From Cyclina sinensis (taxonomy: Eukaryota > Mollusca > Bivalvia > Venerida > Veneridae): a stretch of DNA of 64,000 bases. The stretch lies in assembly GCA_012932295.1 (NCBI GenBank), contig JAAONU010000014.1:38300770-38364769 (forward strand). Reading direction: 5' to 3'. The first letter of the stretch is position 1. Every line of letters starts with the position of its first letter. Made by a program: the position numbers and the translations under genes. The notes beneath the pieces were generated by a model that ran no database searches, was not told the DNA's origin, and saw only the letters and a list, made by a program, of their open reading frames with translations. This document shows positions 27,371-53,700 of the stretch, one piece after another.

Positions 27371-28800
27371 TAGCCATGTTGACATGGCCATCCCCCGCCG
27401 AATGTTTGCTTAGTTATCATTCTTGTGCACAACACTCCTCCCCACTGAGATCTATCAACTTATGAAGTTTCAAGTTGATATCTCAAACACTTTTTGAGTT
27501 ATTGTCCGAACAAAAATAAGCATGAAAATAACAAAGGGCAATAACTCAACAAGAGCACCGCTGGGCGGAGCATTACATGCCTAAAGGGTGTATGATGCAT
27601 TTGTGATACAAGGGAGGAAACCTTAGGCTTTGGAATTAAATGACTTGCTTTAGATTTTTGATTTTTAACATTTTTTTAAATTTTAGATCTTTATCATATC
27701 TAAATTTTATGTTTTATAATTTGTATAAATGTCAGTCTTTCAGAAGTTATGATGTTCCTGCTCTGATGCATGGTTATCAAGTTATAGTGCAGAAATATTC
27801 ATTGTTTACTCGATTGTCAGCTTGACCCTTTATGTACTTAACCCAAACAGTATATGGGTCATGTTATCTATGATGACAATCATCCTAAGAAGTTTAAGTC
27901 TGTATGGGAAGTAGTAAAGTAATACAGTAGTAATGCTTTTCAGTGTTAAGGTCATTGTGACCTTAACATCTGACCTACCGATCCTAATATGTACGGGGGT
28001 CATTTTCTCAATGTAATCACTCATCATATGAAGTTAGAAGTCTGTATGACAAACCAAGTGGTTACAAAGTTTTACAGTGGAAATAGTTTTCAGTGCTTAG
28101 GTCACTGTGACCTTGACCTCAAAATCACTAGGGTCATTTAATCAGTGTGCAACCATTATATGAATTTTGAAGTCTATATGAAAAATGGTTGTCGAGTTAC
28201 AGAGTGCAATTGATTCTAAACATTTCGGTCACTGTGACCTTAAACCCCCAAATGTACAGGGTCATCCATTGTGTGCAACCATGATATGTTTAAAGTCTGT
28301 AACAAATGATTGTCAAGTTACATAGCGGAAATGGTTTTCAATATGACATTGACCTTTGAGCTACTGACTCTAAAATCAATAGGGGTCATCCACTCAATGT
28401 GGGCAATAATCATATGAAAGTAAAAGACTGTAGGCCAAAGAGTGCTCAAGTTATCCCCCAGAAACCAAATTGCTTACGGATGTACAGATGCCCATATGCT
28501 CTTTCGGGCATATAAAAACTATGAAAGGTAGTGTTAGCATTCTTGTGCAGTGCGCTCCTCAATGAGATTGAGTTATGCTCATGACAAAAACTGGCAATAA
28601 CTCAAAAATTATTAAGGTTAGAGTTATCATTCTTGTGTACTGCATTCATCAACGTGATCTGTCAAGCCATGAAGTTTCAAGTTGATATCTCAAATACTTT
28701 TCGAGTTATGCTCTTGAAAAAAATTTGGACAGGTCAGACGGACAGACACTATTACCATATTCCCTGCCGCCTTTTCGACAGGGGGGATAACAAAAAGATG
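27370..28800. repeat. Interspersed repeat with about 140-bp monomers
   Basis: Monomers with 'GTCACTGTGACCTTGACCT', 'CATATGAAGTTWGAAGTCTG' and 'AAGTTAYARAGYGSAA' recur about five times between 27730 and 28480. They are bounded by a second family whose phrase CATTCTTGTGCASWRCRCTC appears at 27419, 28538 and 28629. A GACGGACAGACA run lies at 28737. Non-coding; typical of bivalve monomer-bearing mobile elements. Confidence 0.6.
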
Positions 28801-29035
28801 GGGCTAATGCAGTAGTAAGGAAAATGACAAGCATGATAGTACAACGTCACATTCTTTGCGGTTCATCTTATTATGGTATCTGTAAAAGGGCTGGTTTAGG
28901 ACACACGTATGTTTAAGACGGCCTTCTTTGATTATTACCTTGTCTTTTTAAATGAAATTTCAACTAATTAAAACCACAGCAATAATTCCACCATAAAGAA
29001 CAAATCACTTAAGACATTTTTTACAGGATTTTTCT

Positions 29036-29041
29036 CTTTAT
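29036..29041 (-). terminator. Polyadenylation signal of RPS3A
   Basis: AATAAA on the minus strand, about 30 bases beyond the RPS3A stop codon (29071-29073). This gives the short 3' UTR expected of ribosomal protein genes. Confidence 0.7.
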
Positions 29042-29070
29042 TTTCTTTGCCTTAGAACATTTCACAGTGT

Positions 29071-41576
<12,506 letters not shown>

Positions 41577-41764
41577 GATTATGTTAGGCTGAAAAGGAAG
41601 CGGAAATGTCACATTTGGAAAATTTCCCAAAACAGACTGGTTTACGATATTGGTCCAAAACAGCAGCTGTTTTCAGGCTTACAGATTGTGATACAGTCTT
41701 ACTTTGTTTTGGTGGGTAAATTTGTGAAAATGAAAAAAGAAGAAATCAACGATAAGAGTACACA
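41577..41764. promoter_or_regulatory. Bidirectional promoter RPS3A / MSL3, copy 1
   Basis: Only 188 bp separate the start codons of the divergent RPS3A (-) and MSL3 (+) genes. On the RPS3A side a TOP-like pyrimidine tract occurs near 41591-41600. No TATA box is evident for either gene. The whole interval is repeated at 44715-44902. Confidence 0.75.
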
Positions 41765-44700
41765 ATGTCATCAAGAGGCATAAAGTTTAACTTTTCCCCT
41801 GGAGAGAGCGTACTCTGTTTTGAACCGGATCCGACCAAAGCACGAGTTATTTACGAAGCAAAGGTAAAATGACAGGTTTTCTTTTTGCATGTTTTATTAT
41901 GGTCGTACCCCACCCACATTTTGTTACAAAAGAAAGTACAATATTTCACTATATGTCGAAGCTACTCATTCTGATGCATTATCATATTGAAGAACATATG
42001 TCATTCCTTATAGTCTGACTTGGCAGTACTGGTGTCTGTTAGTTCAACTGCCAACTGTCAATACTGACTATACTAAGCAGGCAAGTTCTTGCACAGGAGC
42101 TTGAAATTGAGTTTTTAGTCCTTCAAGATTCAAAATGTATTTGTGGCTTCTACTCTGTATATAAAAACACAAGGAATGAAACGCCACCTGTTCCGCCCAA
42201 TAAGCCGGGTCGCATCAGCTAACTTGCGCTCAGGTATCTATCAGTCCTGTCACTCAGCAGACACTAAAACTAACTAAAATAAATCGCTTATTTTTTTCAG
42301 TATGCTACACAGAAGAAGAAAACAGCTGGTTTTCATGCATTTTTGAACAAAATCAGTTTGTCCCCAAAGCCAGTGCGCGACGTCACGGAATTCCCAAAAT
42401 TGTGGCGGTTTCCCAGGAAAATCTATTTCTGGATTTAATAGATAGAAAGAATAAATGCAAAATCAAACTAAATGGATGCTTTTATAATGAAATAACTGTA
42501 AAATGTACTTCACAATTTTTTTTGAGATAAGTATAGTGCAGAAAAGTTTCTCCAGTTCAAAACTGCTTTTGATCAAGAAATATTTTGGAGATTACAGTCC
42601 GCTTTATGACGTCATGCAATGGCTTTGGCGACAAGCAAATTTTGTTGGAAAACAGCGGTTTTGTACTAGTGTGTAGTGTAATGACAACAATTAGCGGTTT
42701 GTTTTGGTTAGTTTTTGTGTCTGCTGAGTGACAGGACTGATATCTGCACCTTTTCGCATTTTAGCTGATGCCACCCTAAATTCTTAGTGGGCAGAGCAGG
42801 TGGGGTTTCATTCCTTGTGTTTTTATATACAGAAAAAGAAGCTAGATTAACAGTTTCGACTCTTGAATGACAAAAAAATACAATTTCAAGCTCCTGTGGT
42901 TCTTGCAACTGCTTCCTGGGTTCATACCAGTACTCGCAACGAGAGTGAGGAATGTTATATGTCACTGGAGACTCTCACCTCTGGTGGGATTTGAACCAGC
43001 AACCTCCAGATTGGGAGTCCAGTGCTCTAATCCCTGGACCACTGCTCTTCCTCAAGAGTTTATTAGTCTGTTAAGTTAATATTAGTTCTGTTTGCTTAGT
43101 TTCAGATTGAAAGTTAAATGCCAGACAAACTAGTGGTTTTTTTTCCTTCTTTAGACTTTTACCAGACCCGTTCCCAATCACCATCGGCCCTGTCCCAGTT
43201 CTAAAACATACCTGTACCAGTTTGATCAGAATTGCCTTTTTCCCAATTTACTTTTAAAATATAGACCATTTTAGTCTGAAACAACCTAATAGTCACAAAT
43301 TATACTCTTGATAATGGCATACTTCATGTGCAACATAATTGAATAAATCTGAGCGCAAAAAAACACATGGCGGTGGAACAGAAAATGATACCATTCAATT
43401 AACTGGAAGTCAGTCAAACCGAAACTTTCAGCCATAACAGCAAATACAGTACGTGCCAGGAGGAACTCTCGTTTTCCTCGAGGTTGTCGCGGACTACCCA
43501 TTCCTTAAAATCCGCCGCATTTCGAGGATCACCGCCGCTGACATGGTCACCAAATATCGCGAAATTTTTCACAGGTAAGAATTGACGTATGGAGGCTCAC
43601 AAATCGTATCACAAATAGGTTTAAGTGAACTTTTCATTGTCATTTGTCACAAACATTTAGGTTCAGGTATAACTGAACGCTCTCTGTTTGAAAATAGATG
43701 ACAACGATATGTTCCTCTTTTCGTAAGCAAATTTGGATTCCGGATTACTCGCATTATATCGTTGGAAAGGGGAACTGAAAATCGAAGTCATTGCCACTCT
43801 TAGATAATTTTAGTCTGTTAAACACTAAAAACTGTCAAAACACCTATAAACGAGTTTCTTCTAACGTAAATTAATGCTTAATTATATATTGAAAAAAGGT
43901 CCGTACCCCTAGACATTCCTAGTAGTATTGTCTAGAGGTACGGATCCGTACCTCTAGACTGCCGGTCTAGGGGTACGGATCCGTACCTCTAGACACTGCC
44001 TTCTACAAAACTGACTTGTTCTTTAATTTTTATCATTTTTTGTTTACGAAAATAGCATCTTCTAAAGGAAGCCACAAAAATCTGGTTGATATATCCTCCA
44101 TTTCCATCCCTTTCGACAGCTTGAAGGAAAGGACTTATTAACAAAGCCCAGTGATTCCAAACATCCTGTCAAGTATGCCTGACTAGTTAGATTTCAAAAT
44201 CCTACTCTCAGATTATAAAGACAGTAACAATTTCTACCTGATACTTCTACTTGATACTCCCGAGCAATCAATACTGACTATAACTGGGAGGCACATAGTG
44301 ATATGACACAGCTGAATACTGATTTGCCAGAGCTGACAATTCTCCTTTTGATTTTTACTGAGTGTGGATCTACGTGTTTGTTGCACTCATGTTTTAGTGT
44401 AACATTTATATGTTGTTGTAATTAATATTGTTCTTGTCATACTCAATTCAAGCAGACAAGCCAGCAGCTCATAAATTTTAACTATTCAAATACTAGACTG
44501 GCTGTAATTTCTGTAAGAGAAAATTCGGCTTAAGACTGATGAGTGATTTTATCCACATTAATCTCTGTTCATGAAAGCCATCTGTTATGTTAACTGCAAA
44601 AATATGGAAGCATAATCTGTGTACTATCGGACTAAAAAAGATAAAGTCATACATCTTTTTCTTTGCACCCTTCTTTCCTCCTTTAGTGAGCCTTTTATTT

Positions 44701-47700
44701 TTGCCCTGCGCCATGATTATGTTAGGCTGAAAAGGAAGCGGAAATGTCACATTTGGAAAATTTCCCAAAACAGACTGGTTTACGATATTGGTCCAAAACA
44801 GCAGCTGTTTTCAGGCTTACAGATTGTGATACAGTCTTACTTTGTTTTGGTGGGTAAATTTGTGAAAATGAAAAAAGAAGAAATCAACGATAAGAGTACA
44901 CAATGTCATCAAGAGGCATAAAGTTTAACTTTTACCCTGGAGAGAGCGTACTCTGTTTTGAACCGGATCCGACCAAAGCACGAGTTATTTACGAAGCAAA
45001 GGTAAAATGACAGGTTTTCTTTTTGCATGTTTTATTATGGTCGTACCCCACCCACATTTTGTTACAAAAGAAAGTACAATATTTCACTATATGTCGAAGC
45101 TACTCATTCTGATGCATTATCATATTGAAGAACATATGTCATTCCTTATAGTCTGACTTGGCAGTACTGGTGTCTGTTAGTTCAACTGCCAACTGTCAAT
45201 ACTGACTATACTAAGCAGGCAAGTTCTTGCACAGGAGCTTGAAATTGAGTTTTTAGTCCTTCAAGATTCAAAATGTATTTGTGGCTTCTACTCTGTATAT
45301 AAAAACACAAGGAATGAAACGCCACCTGTTCCGCCCAATAAGCCGGGTCGCATCAGCTAACTTGCGCTCAGGTATCTATCAGTCCTGTCACTCAGCAGAC
45401 ACTAAAACTAACTAAAATAAATCGCTTATTTTTTTCAGTATGCTACACAGAAGAAGAAAACAGCTGGTTTTCATGCATTTTTGAACAAAATCAGTTTGTC
45501 CCCAAAGCCAGTGCGCGACGTCACGGAATTCCCAAAATTGTGGCGGTTTCCCAGGAAAATCTATTTCTGGATTTAATAGATAGAAAGAATAAATGCAAAA
45601 TCAAACTAAATGGATGCTTTTATAATGAAATAACTGTAAAATGTACTTCACAATTTTTTTTGAGATAAGTATAGTGCAGAAAAGTTTCTCCAGTTCAAAA
45701 CTGCTTTTGATCAAGAAATATTTTGGAGATTACAGTCCGCTTTATGACGTCATGCAATGGCTTTGGCGACAAGCAAATTTTGTTGGAAAACAGCGGTTTT
45801 GTACTAGTGTGTAGTGTAATGACAACAATTAGCGGTTTGTTTTGGTTAGTTTTTGTGTCTGCTGAGTGACAGGACTGATATCTGCACCTTTTCGCATTTT
45901 AGCTGATGCCACCCTAAATTCTTAGTGGGCAGAGCAGGTGGGGTTTCATTCCTTGTGTTTTTATATACAGAAAAAGAAGCTAGATTAACAGTTTCGACTC
46001 TTGAATGACAAAAAAATACAATTTCAAGCTCCTGTGGTTCTTGCAACTGCTTCCTGGGTTCATACCAGTACTCGCAACGAGAGTGAGGAATGTTATATGT
46101 CACTGGAGACTCTCACCTCTGGTGGGATTTGAACCAGCAACCTCCAGATTGGGAGTCCAGTGCTCTAATCCCTGGACCACTGCTCTTCCTCAAGAGTTTA
46201 TTAGTCTGTTAAGTTAATATTAGTTCTGTTTGCTTAGTTTCAGATTGAAAGTTAAATGCCAGACAAACTAGTGGTTTTTTTTCCTTCTTTAGACTTTTAC
46301 CAGACCCGTTCCCAATCACCATCGGCCCTGTCCCAGTTCTAAAACATACCTGTACCAGTTTGATCAGAATTGCCTTTTTCCCAATTTACTTTTAAAATAT
46401 AGACCATTTTAGTCTGAAACAACCTAATAGTCACAAATTATACTCTTGATAATGGCATACTTCATGTGCAACATAATTGAATAAATCTGAGCGCAAAAAA
46501 ACACATGGCGGTGGAACAGAAAATGATACCATTCAATTAACTGGAAGTCAGTCAAACCGAAACTTTCAGCCATAACAGCAAATACAGTACGTGCCAGGAG
46601 GAACTCTCGTTTTCCTCGAGGTTGTCGCGGACTACCCATTCCTTAAAATCCGCCGCATTTCGAGGATCACCGCCGCTGACATGGTCACCAAATATCGCGA
46701 AATTTTTCACAGGTAAGAATTGACGTATGGAGGCTCACAAAGTTCCTGATTACACGCATTTCGGCAAATTTTACGCTTTAAAAAATCATTTAAATGTATA
46801 AAACTCCCATTCTGAAGCATTTGTGTACAAATGCTCGTATTTGTTAACAGAAGGAATGACAATTAAAAAGGGAAAGTAATTGCTTCTCGGAACAGCTGAC
46901 CCTATTTTCAGAAAATAAATTGACTGGTTTTCCATTTATAGTGTTAAAACATTACTGCTTTCCTAAATTTAAAGAAAACATAAAACGTAAACCCTACTTC
47001 GACATCTATATCGTCTATGCGCTTGACAAAATTATTGATCGATTTTGCTATACCATAACGAGCGTTTTCAACGACTGAAGTATACATAAACCTACACAGC
47101 AAATGTCTTAGAAATTTGGGTTTAATTTTACTAAATGTCACATAATTGGCAGACGTAAAATGCACAGTTTCATTACGGTCATTTCATTAAATGTTCAGCC
47201 TATCCAGGTGAGTTATGACTCTAATTATTTTTGTGTTGGTCGTCAAATATCGTCAAGATATTTCGCAATGTCGAGACATCGAGGAAATCCATTTTTTCCT
47301 CGATGTCGCGGCAGATATTTTTTCTGCATCCGCGAAATAAAGCGGAAAATGTGAGTTCCTCCTTGCACGTTCTGTACTATCGGAAAAATATAAAAACAGA
47401 CAGTGGCTCTACCGCTCAAAGACGTCTTATGGATTTTGGATTCATGCCGCAAGCGAACCATGATCCTAATAAAGTAGATACGTGTAAAGTATTCTGATTT
47501 TTCGGTCAGTAAGTTAACGAGCAGTTTACTGCCGAACAGGTAATTTTTGAGCCAGAGAACATGGTCTACAACATCACTCATATTTTCATTTTGTGGAATT
47601 AATCATTTTAGCTTGAAAAAGTGACAGTGTTAACAAGTACTGTATTTTTCATAACAATAGAAGCAACATTGCTGTTATAAAATTGATCACTTACTGTATC

Positions 47701-50700
47701 AGATGTGATTAAAGTTTATTTTCACACTCTTATGTGCATAAACAAATATATTTAAGAAAATCACAAAGTTAACCTAAGTTATTAAAGAAAGCAGAATGAT
47801 TCACAAGATTAGCAAATAATGTAAATTTTTCCAGCTCACATAAAATTCCCAATATGCCTTATTTAGCGACACGAAAATTCCCAAATTGGCACCTTTTAAT
47901 ACTTGATAATTCCCAATAAAACTGGAACAGGAACCGTTCCCAATAAGGTGAAAAAACACTGCAAACCGCTTTCAGCTTCTCACACTTTCTTAAAAAAAAT
48001 TGATTTGAACAAAGACAAGTCATAAAAAAATCTAAAAGCAATAAACAGCTTAGTATATTTGTTATCTTTTTTTTTTGACAGATTCTAGATACGACTGTCT
48101 ACAAAGATTTGGATGGAAAGAAAAAGCCTGGCTATCATATTCATTTCCTGAGATGGAATAACAGGTAAATCTAGTGGCGTTGCATCAGTGGTTAGGGCAG
48201 AGACAACAGCCCAATATTTGTGCCAGAAAGGGCGCTGTTCTCACGTTGAAAAAAGAAAAATGTCTCATTCTATAGATAAAATGGCCTTAATTGACTAAAA
48301 AGGCAGATAACTGTCAGGTGTTTCCAAGACGACCACGAAATACTCATGCATGCAACTATCTCACACTGTCGCAATTAGCTGTGAAAATATTGTGCCTTGC
48401 TTTGTACAAGGTATTCAACTGCTGCAAACTGAGAATCTTTAATTTTTAATTAAGTACCCGTCAAAGGTCTAATTAAGAAATAGAAATGTTTGATTTAAGG
48501 CAGTTACAATGTAAAAATGCAGCGAGTTTCATAAAGATAACGTTGAAGGAATTGCTCAAAAGCATATAAAATTCCTTAATCATACATTTTTCTTCATTCC
48601 TCAAAGTATCTTCTTAATATAAACATCATAGAACCTACCCAACCTCTCGACTTCCCTAAGCGTTGTTTGGTAAGAAGTCTCTTGAACTAAGACGAAACGC
48701 TCAGAGGTTCAGAGGTAAACATGATGTCTTTTCACTGATTTTATCTCATTCCCACAAATTTCGAAAATAGGCTCGTGGAAATAAAAAAAACTTACTGTAG
48801 CTTGATGACATAAATTATAAATGAACAAAATGTAAAAATATCATTTAAAATTATCACAAAAGCTACCAGAAAAGTGTTTTAAAGTCTGTGAAATAACACC
48901 TTTTTTCTTTGAGAAATCAAAGTTTTCTCAATTCCTAAGAGGAGAAACTTCCCCTACCCACTCTTCAGAATACAAGTAGTTGCCCCTATGTGAAAAACCA
49001 TGTGACACACCTGAAATCTGAATATAAATCTGCTGATTTTTATTTTAAATTTTGAAGGAAATGCTTTCTTTAACATCATTTTTCTGTTATCTCTTGCTGT
49101 GACAACATCATTTAAAAGAAGTTTAAAATTTCAATAAAAATGTTAACAGTATTAATTGCTGTTAATATTTTTACGCCTTTGACATTCGAAGAATGGCGAA
49201 GGGACATTAAATGTTGTTTCTGTCTGTTCGTCCACATTTTGTTTCTGCACATTTAAAGGAAAATGATTGCACAGATTTAATTCATATGTCTTACGAAACT
49301 ACATGTTCCTTTCAAAATTGGACATGATAACTCTTATGTTATCAGAGTCATGGTTATTTTTAGCTCCTTTTTTCGAAGAAAAAAGTGGCGCTATTGTCAC
49401 GAACCCACTCATCAGCGTTGGTTAACTTTTTTTGTTAAGGTCCATTTCTCGGAAATTATCAAAGCTATTTCCTTCAAATGAGTAATACATGTTTACTATC
49501 AAAATGCTACACCATTTCTCAGGGCAGATAACCCTCAAATTTATTTTTGCAAAGTTATGATCCTTTTTTTGTCGCCTGCTACGAAGTAGCTGCGACATAT
49601 AGGGATCACTTCTCTGTCGTCTGTCCATCCGTCACAAATCTTGTCCGGACAACTCCTCAGAAACTACTGGTGTGATTTCATCCAAACTTTACAGGAATGA
49701 TCAGTACCAAATCTTGTTGTGCATATCATCGGCATTTTCCAGTCTAATGATTTTTGTGAGAGTTATGGCCCTTTTATGATTTTTATTTTTAAAGTTTGTC
49801 CAGACTACTTCTCTAATACTACTAATGCAGTTTGAATGAAATTTTACAGGATTGATCAGTACCTCAAGTACTTGAGCATATCTAACGTTTTTTTTCTCGG
49901 TTGAATCATTTTTGGCTGAGTTATGGCCCTTGAATGAAAAAGGCGTTTTTGCCAAATAATGAATTTTGTGTTGCAGGCTTCACAGAAGCTGTGACATGCT
50001 AAAAAGAAGCCATGACATATAGGGATCACTTCCCCATCATCTCTCTGTCTGTCCATCCATACGTCTGTCTGTCTGTCCATCTGTCACAAATCTTGTCCGG
50101 ACTACTCCTCAGAAACTACTGGTGCGATTTCATCCAAACTTTACAGGAATGATCAGTACCAAGTCTAGTTGTGCATATTGTCAGCATTTTCCAGTTATAT
50201 GATTTTTGTCAGAGTTATGGCTCTTTAATGATTTTTAGCTCACCTGAGCACAAAGTGCTCAGGGTGAGCTTTTCTGATCGGTCTTTGTCCGTCGTCAACT
50301 TTTCATTCAAACGACATCTCCTCTGAAACCAATGGGGCAAATTTAATGAAACTTGCCTGGGATGTTCCTTGCATGAAGCTCTACCAAGATTGTTCAAATG
50401 GTTCTGGTCCATTGCATTTCTGGTTCACTGGAGCTAAAAATAGATTTTATAAGTTGGATCTTTAAAAATCTTCTTCTCCGAAACCACAAGGCCTGGAGCT
50501 TTGATATTTGGTATGAAGCATCATCTAGTGGACCTCTACCAAGTTTATTCAAATTATGTCCCTGGGGACAAAACTGACCCCACCCCAGGGGTCAGTTGAT
50601 TTTACATAGAGTTATATAGGGAAAACTTGAAAATCTTCTTGTCAGAAACCACAAGGCCTACAGTTAAGATATTTGGTATGTAGCATTGTCTAGTGGACCT

Positions 50701-53700
50701 CTACCAAGTTTGTTCAAATCATGGCCTCTGGATGAAAAATGGCCCGGCCCCGGGGGTCACTTGTTTTACATAGAGTTATATAGGAAATCTTATAAAAAAT
50801 CTTCTTGTCAGAAACCGTAAGTTATAGAGCTTAGATATTTGGTGTGTAGCATTGTCTAGTGGACCTCTACTAGTGTTGTATCTATAGCGTGATAGCGGGG
50901 CGCTGCGCCCCGCCCTTTTTGAAGAGCGCCCTTCTGCCCTAAATCTCTAACACTCTGCCCTTATCCCACTAGCGCCCTTCTGTCCTTAATCATAAATGTT
51001 AATCACCACAAATTCTGCCTTTGTTTATTCAGTGTCAATGTTTTCCTAACTTACTTGTGTATTCTAATTAGCAAGACACGCAGCGACGCATGTATACATA
51101 CCCTACAGCGACTGCCGAAAAATCAATAATCAAGCGTGCACTGGGTCCTGTATCATTACCAATCAATTAGCGGATTAATGTCTGGATTGCCATTACAACA
51201 AAAACTTGTTATTTAAGGTGATGAATTGATTAGTTAAACAATACAGATGACAAATGATGTAGGTTTCGTTGATTGGGAATATAACAAGTGTTTGTCGTCA
51301 CTATCGGTAAACACAATAAAACTTGTGAAAAATAAACTAGAACTTAATAAAACCATTTGTCTTTTTTTGATTTTTTGATTTTAATTGTCCACCCATCCAA
51401 TTTGTCATTAAAAGTCATTCTTACCAAAAAATTAGAAGCACTAACGTCTCTGTCTGCATATACAATACCTTCCGTAAAACGAAAGTTGGCTCATTTAGAA
51501 AAGGAAAGGGCAAAAGCAGCGAAAACGAATCACTGTTTCGCCGATCTTAAAACAAGTCTGTTTCCAGCCTTCAGAAGCTAATTATGAAACGTGTTTGTTT
51601 ACAAAAAACTATACATGTGTCAATTTTCACAATTAAGCGTCCCAGATTGGTATCGGTTGTGTCAAAATGCACGTTTTTAGGACGCACGTGCGTTTTTGCG
51701 CCAAAACAGGAAAGTTCGTTCATTATAAATGTTAATAAGAAATAAACATTTCACCTATATATGTAGTTTTAACGAGCGGACTGTTAAATGGTCATTTACA
51801 TATCGAACTGTAATTGATAATTTTGTCAAATAAAACCGTTGATACAAAACCGAACAAGTATTCCGATCCTAATTTACTTGAACTCCAGCGTAGCGCTGTT
51901 TTTGCCAAATATTTATTCTGTCTTGACTGTTTTAATGACCGAGGATACTTGTTGAACATAAATCAAGAATAAATTAAATAAAACCTAAGAACAGAACTAA
52001 GCATTTGGCAAAATAACAATTGAAAATAAACGTTTATTCGCCGATATTTTTGTTAACTACAATATGTAAGCCACGGCGCTTTAGAAATAAATTGATATAT
52101 AGGACTGCGAAGGAAACATCTATTTGTCTTGATACTATTTTATTTTCTGTACAATTTATCATTTGAACACTGCATATCACCATCGTGATAAGTGTATGAT
52201 ATTTCGGATAAATTAATTTCGGTTACGATTTCAATTTATACAAGATTGTACTCTTGCTGTTTTATTGTCAGAATTAGCACATTAAAACATCAAACTGATT
52301 ACAAGTAGATAAAAAGAGTCTTAAAAGGTTACTGTGCATTATGTTATAGTATGCTGTGTTACTTGAATGTGTATACTGTTCAAATGCTAGCAATGATCTA
52401 CATGATTGTATGAAATGGAGAGATTAGAAAAATAAAAGCTGTTAGAAGTTTCTTGCAGTATTTGTCTGTTTTCAGTAACATATACTAGTAGTTATACAAT
52501 GATTAAAAAGTAAATTAAATAAAACAAATACCTGTATTTGATTCACACTTTACAACACTATATAGTTTTAATGATAACAATAATAATAAAGAGACGATGC
52601 TTGGCACAATATAATGCAAGGTGTATGATGAAAAATGCTCTTTTGCTAGCAAAAGACGCATATTTGCCCCCTGCCCCTTTTTGGCAGCACCCTGCCCCTT
52701 TTTCACAGCACCATGCCCTTTTTTAATCCTGGATACAACAATATCTACCAAGTTTGTTCAAATCCTGTCCTCTGGGTCAAAAATGGCCCCGCCCCAGGGG
52801 CCACTAGTTTTACATTGAGTTATATAGGAAAATCTTAAAAAATCTTCTTGTCAGAAACCGTAAGTTATAGAGCTTAGATATTTGGTGCGTAGCATTGTCT
52901 AGTGGACCTCTACCAAGTTTGTTCAAATCCTGGCCTCTGGGTCAAAAATGGCCTCGCCCCGGGGTCACTTGTTTTACAAAGAGTTATATAGGAAAAACTA
53001 AAAAGTCTTCTTGTCAGAAACAAGAAGGCCTACAGTTAAGATATTTGGTATGTAGCATTGTCTAGTGGACCTCTACCAAGTTTGTTCAAATCCTGGCCTC
53101 TGGGTCAAAAATAGCCCCGCCCCGGGGGTCACTTGTTTAACATAGAGTTATATAGGAAAATCTTAAAAAAATCTTCTTATCAGAAACCGTAAGTTATAGA
53201 TCTTAGATATTTGGTGTGTAGCATTGTCTAGTGGACCTCTACCAAGTTTGTTCAAATCCTGGCCTCTGGGTCAAAAAGGTCACCATAGCTTATAATAGAT
53301 ATTTCTACTTTCTGTCATAGAGCCTTTATTTATTGACTGATATTTTACATATTTGGTTTGTAGGCACTTACATATTTTCAATTAAAAAATGAAATACTGC
53401 TTAACAGCAAACCTACAGCCAAAGTACTCAGGTGAGCGATCCAGGGCCATCATGGCCCTCTTGTTATTTTTGAAGTTTGTCCAGACTACTTCTCTTATAC
53501 TACTAAAGCAATTTAAATGAAATGTTACAGGATTGTTCTGTACCTCAAGTACTTGCGCATGTCTTACAGGTTTTTCGGTTGAATGATTTTTGGCTGAGTT
53601 ATGGCTTTTGAATGAAAAAATGAGTTTTAGCCTACAAACTGTCCAATCACCTCTCAATACTACTGTTTATTTAGCTATCATCAGGCGACACATGTGATCA

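Larger units (their letters stand above)
43606..46741. repeat. 3138-bp tandem duplication, copy 2 (RPS3A/MSL3 promoter)
   Basis: Second copy of 40468-43605 at a constant offset of 3138. All open frames translated from the two copies are identical except for the MSL3 exon 1 change. Two extra bases (TC, 43604-43605) sit at the junction between copies. Near-identity means a very recent duplication, ongoing conversion or an assembly artefact. Confidence 0.95.

Noticed and set aside
42985..43058. tRNA-Gly(CCC)-like sequence
   Set aside because: A and B boxes are present but the acceptor stem does not pair and the sequence continues into a 350-bp SINE body shared by a second copy.
52515..52818. 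Overlapping frames of 62-78 codons with CPF/KKGQGA repeats
   Set aside because: Produced by subterminal GCCCTTTTT repeats of the nested transposon and the adjoining monomer.
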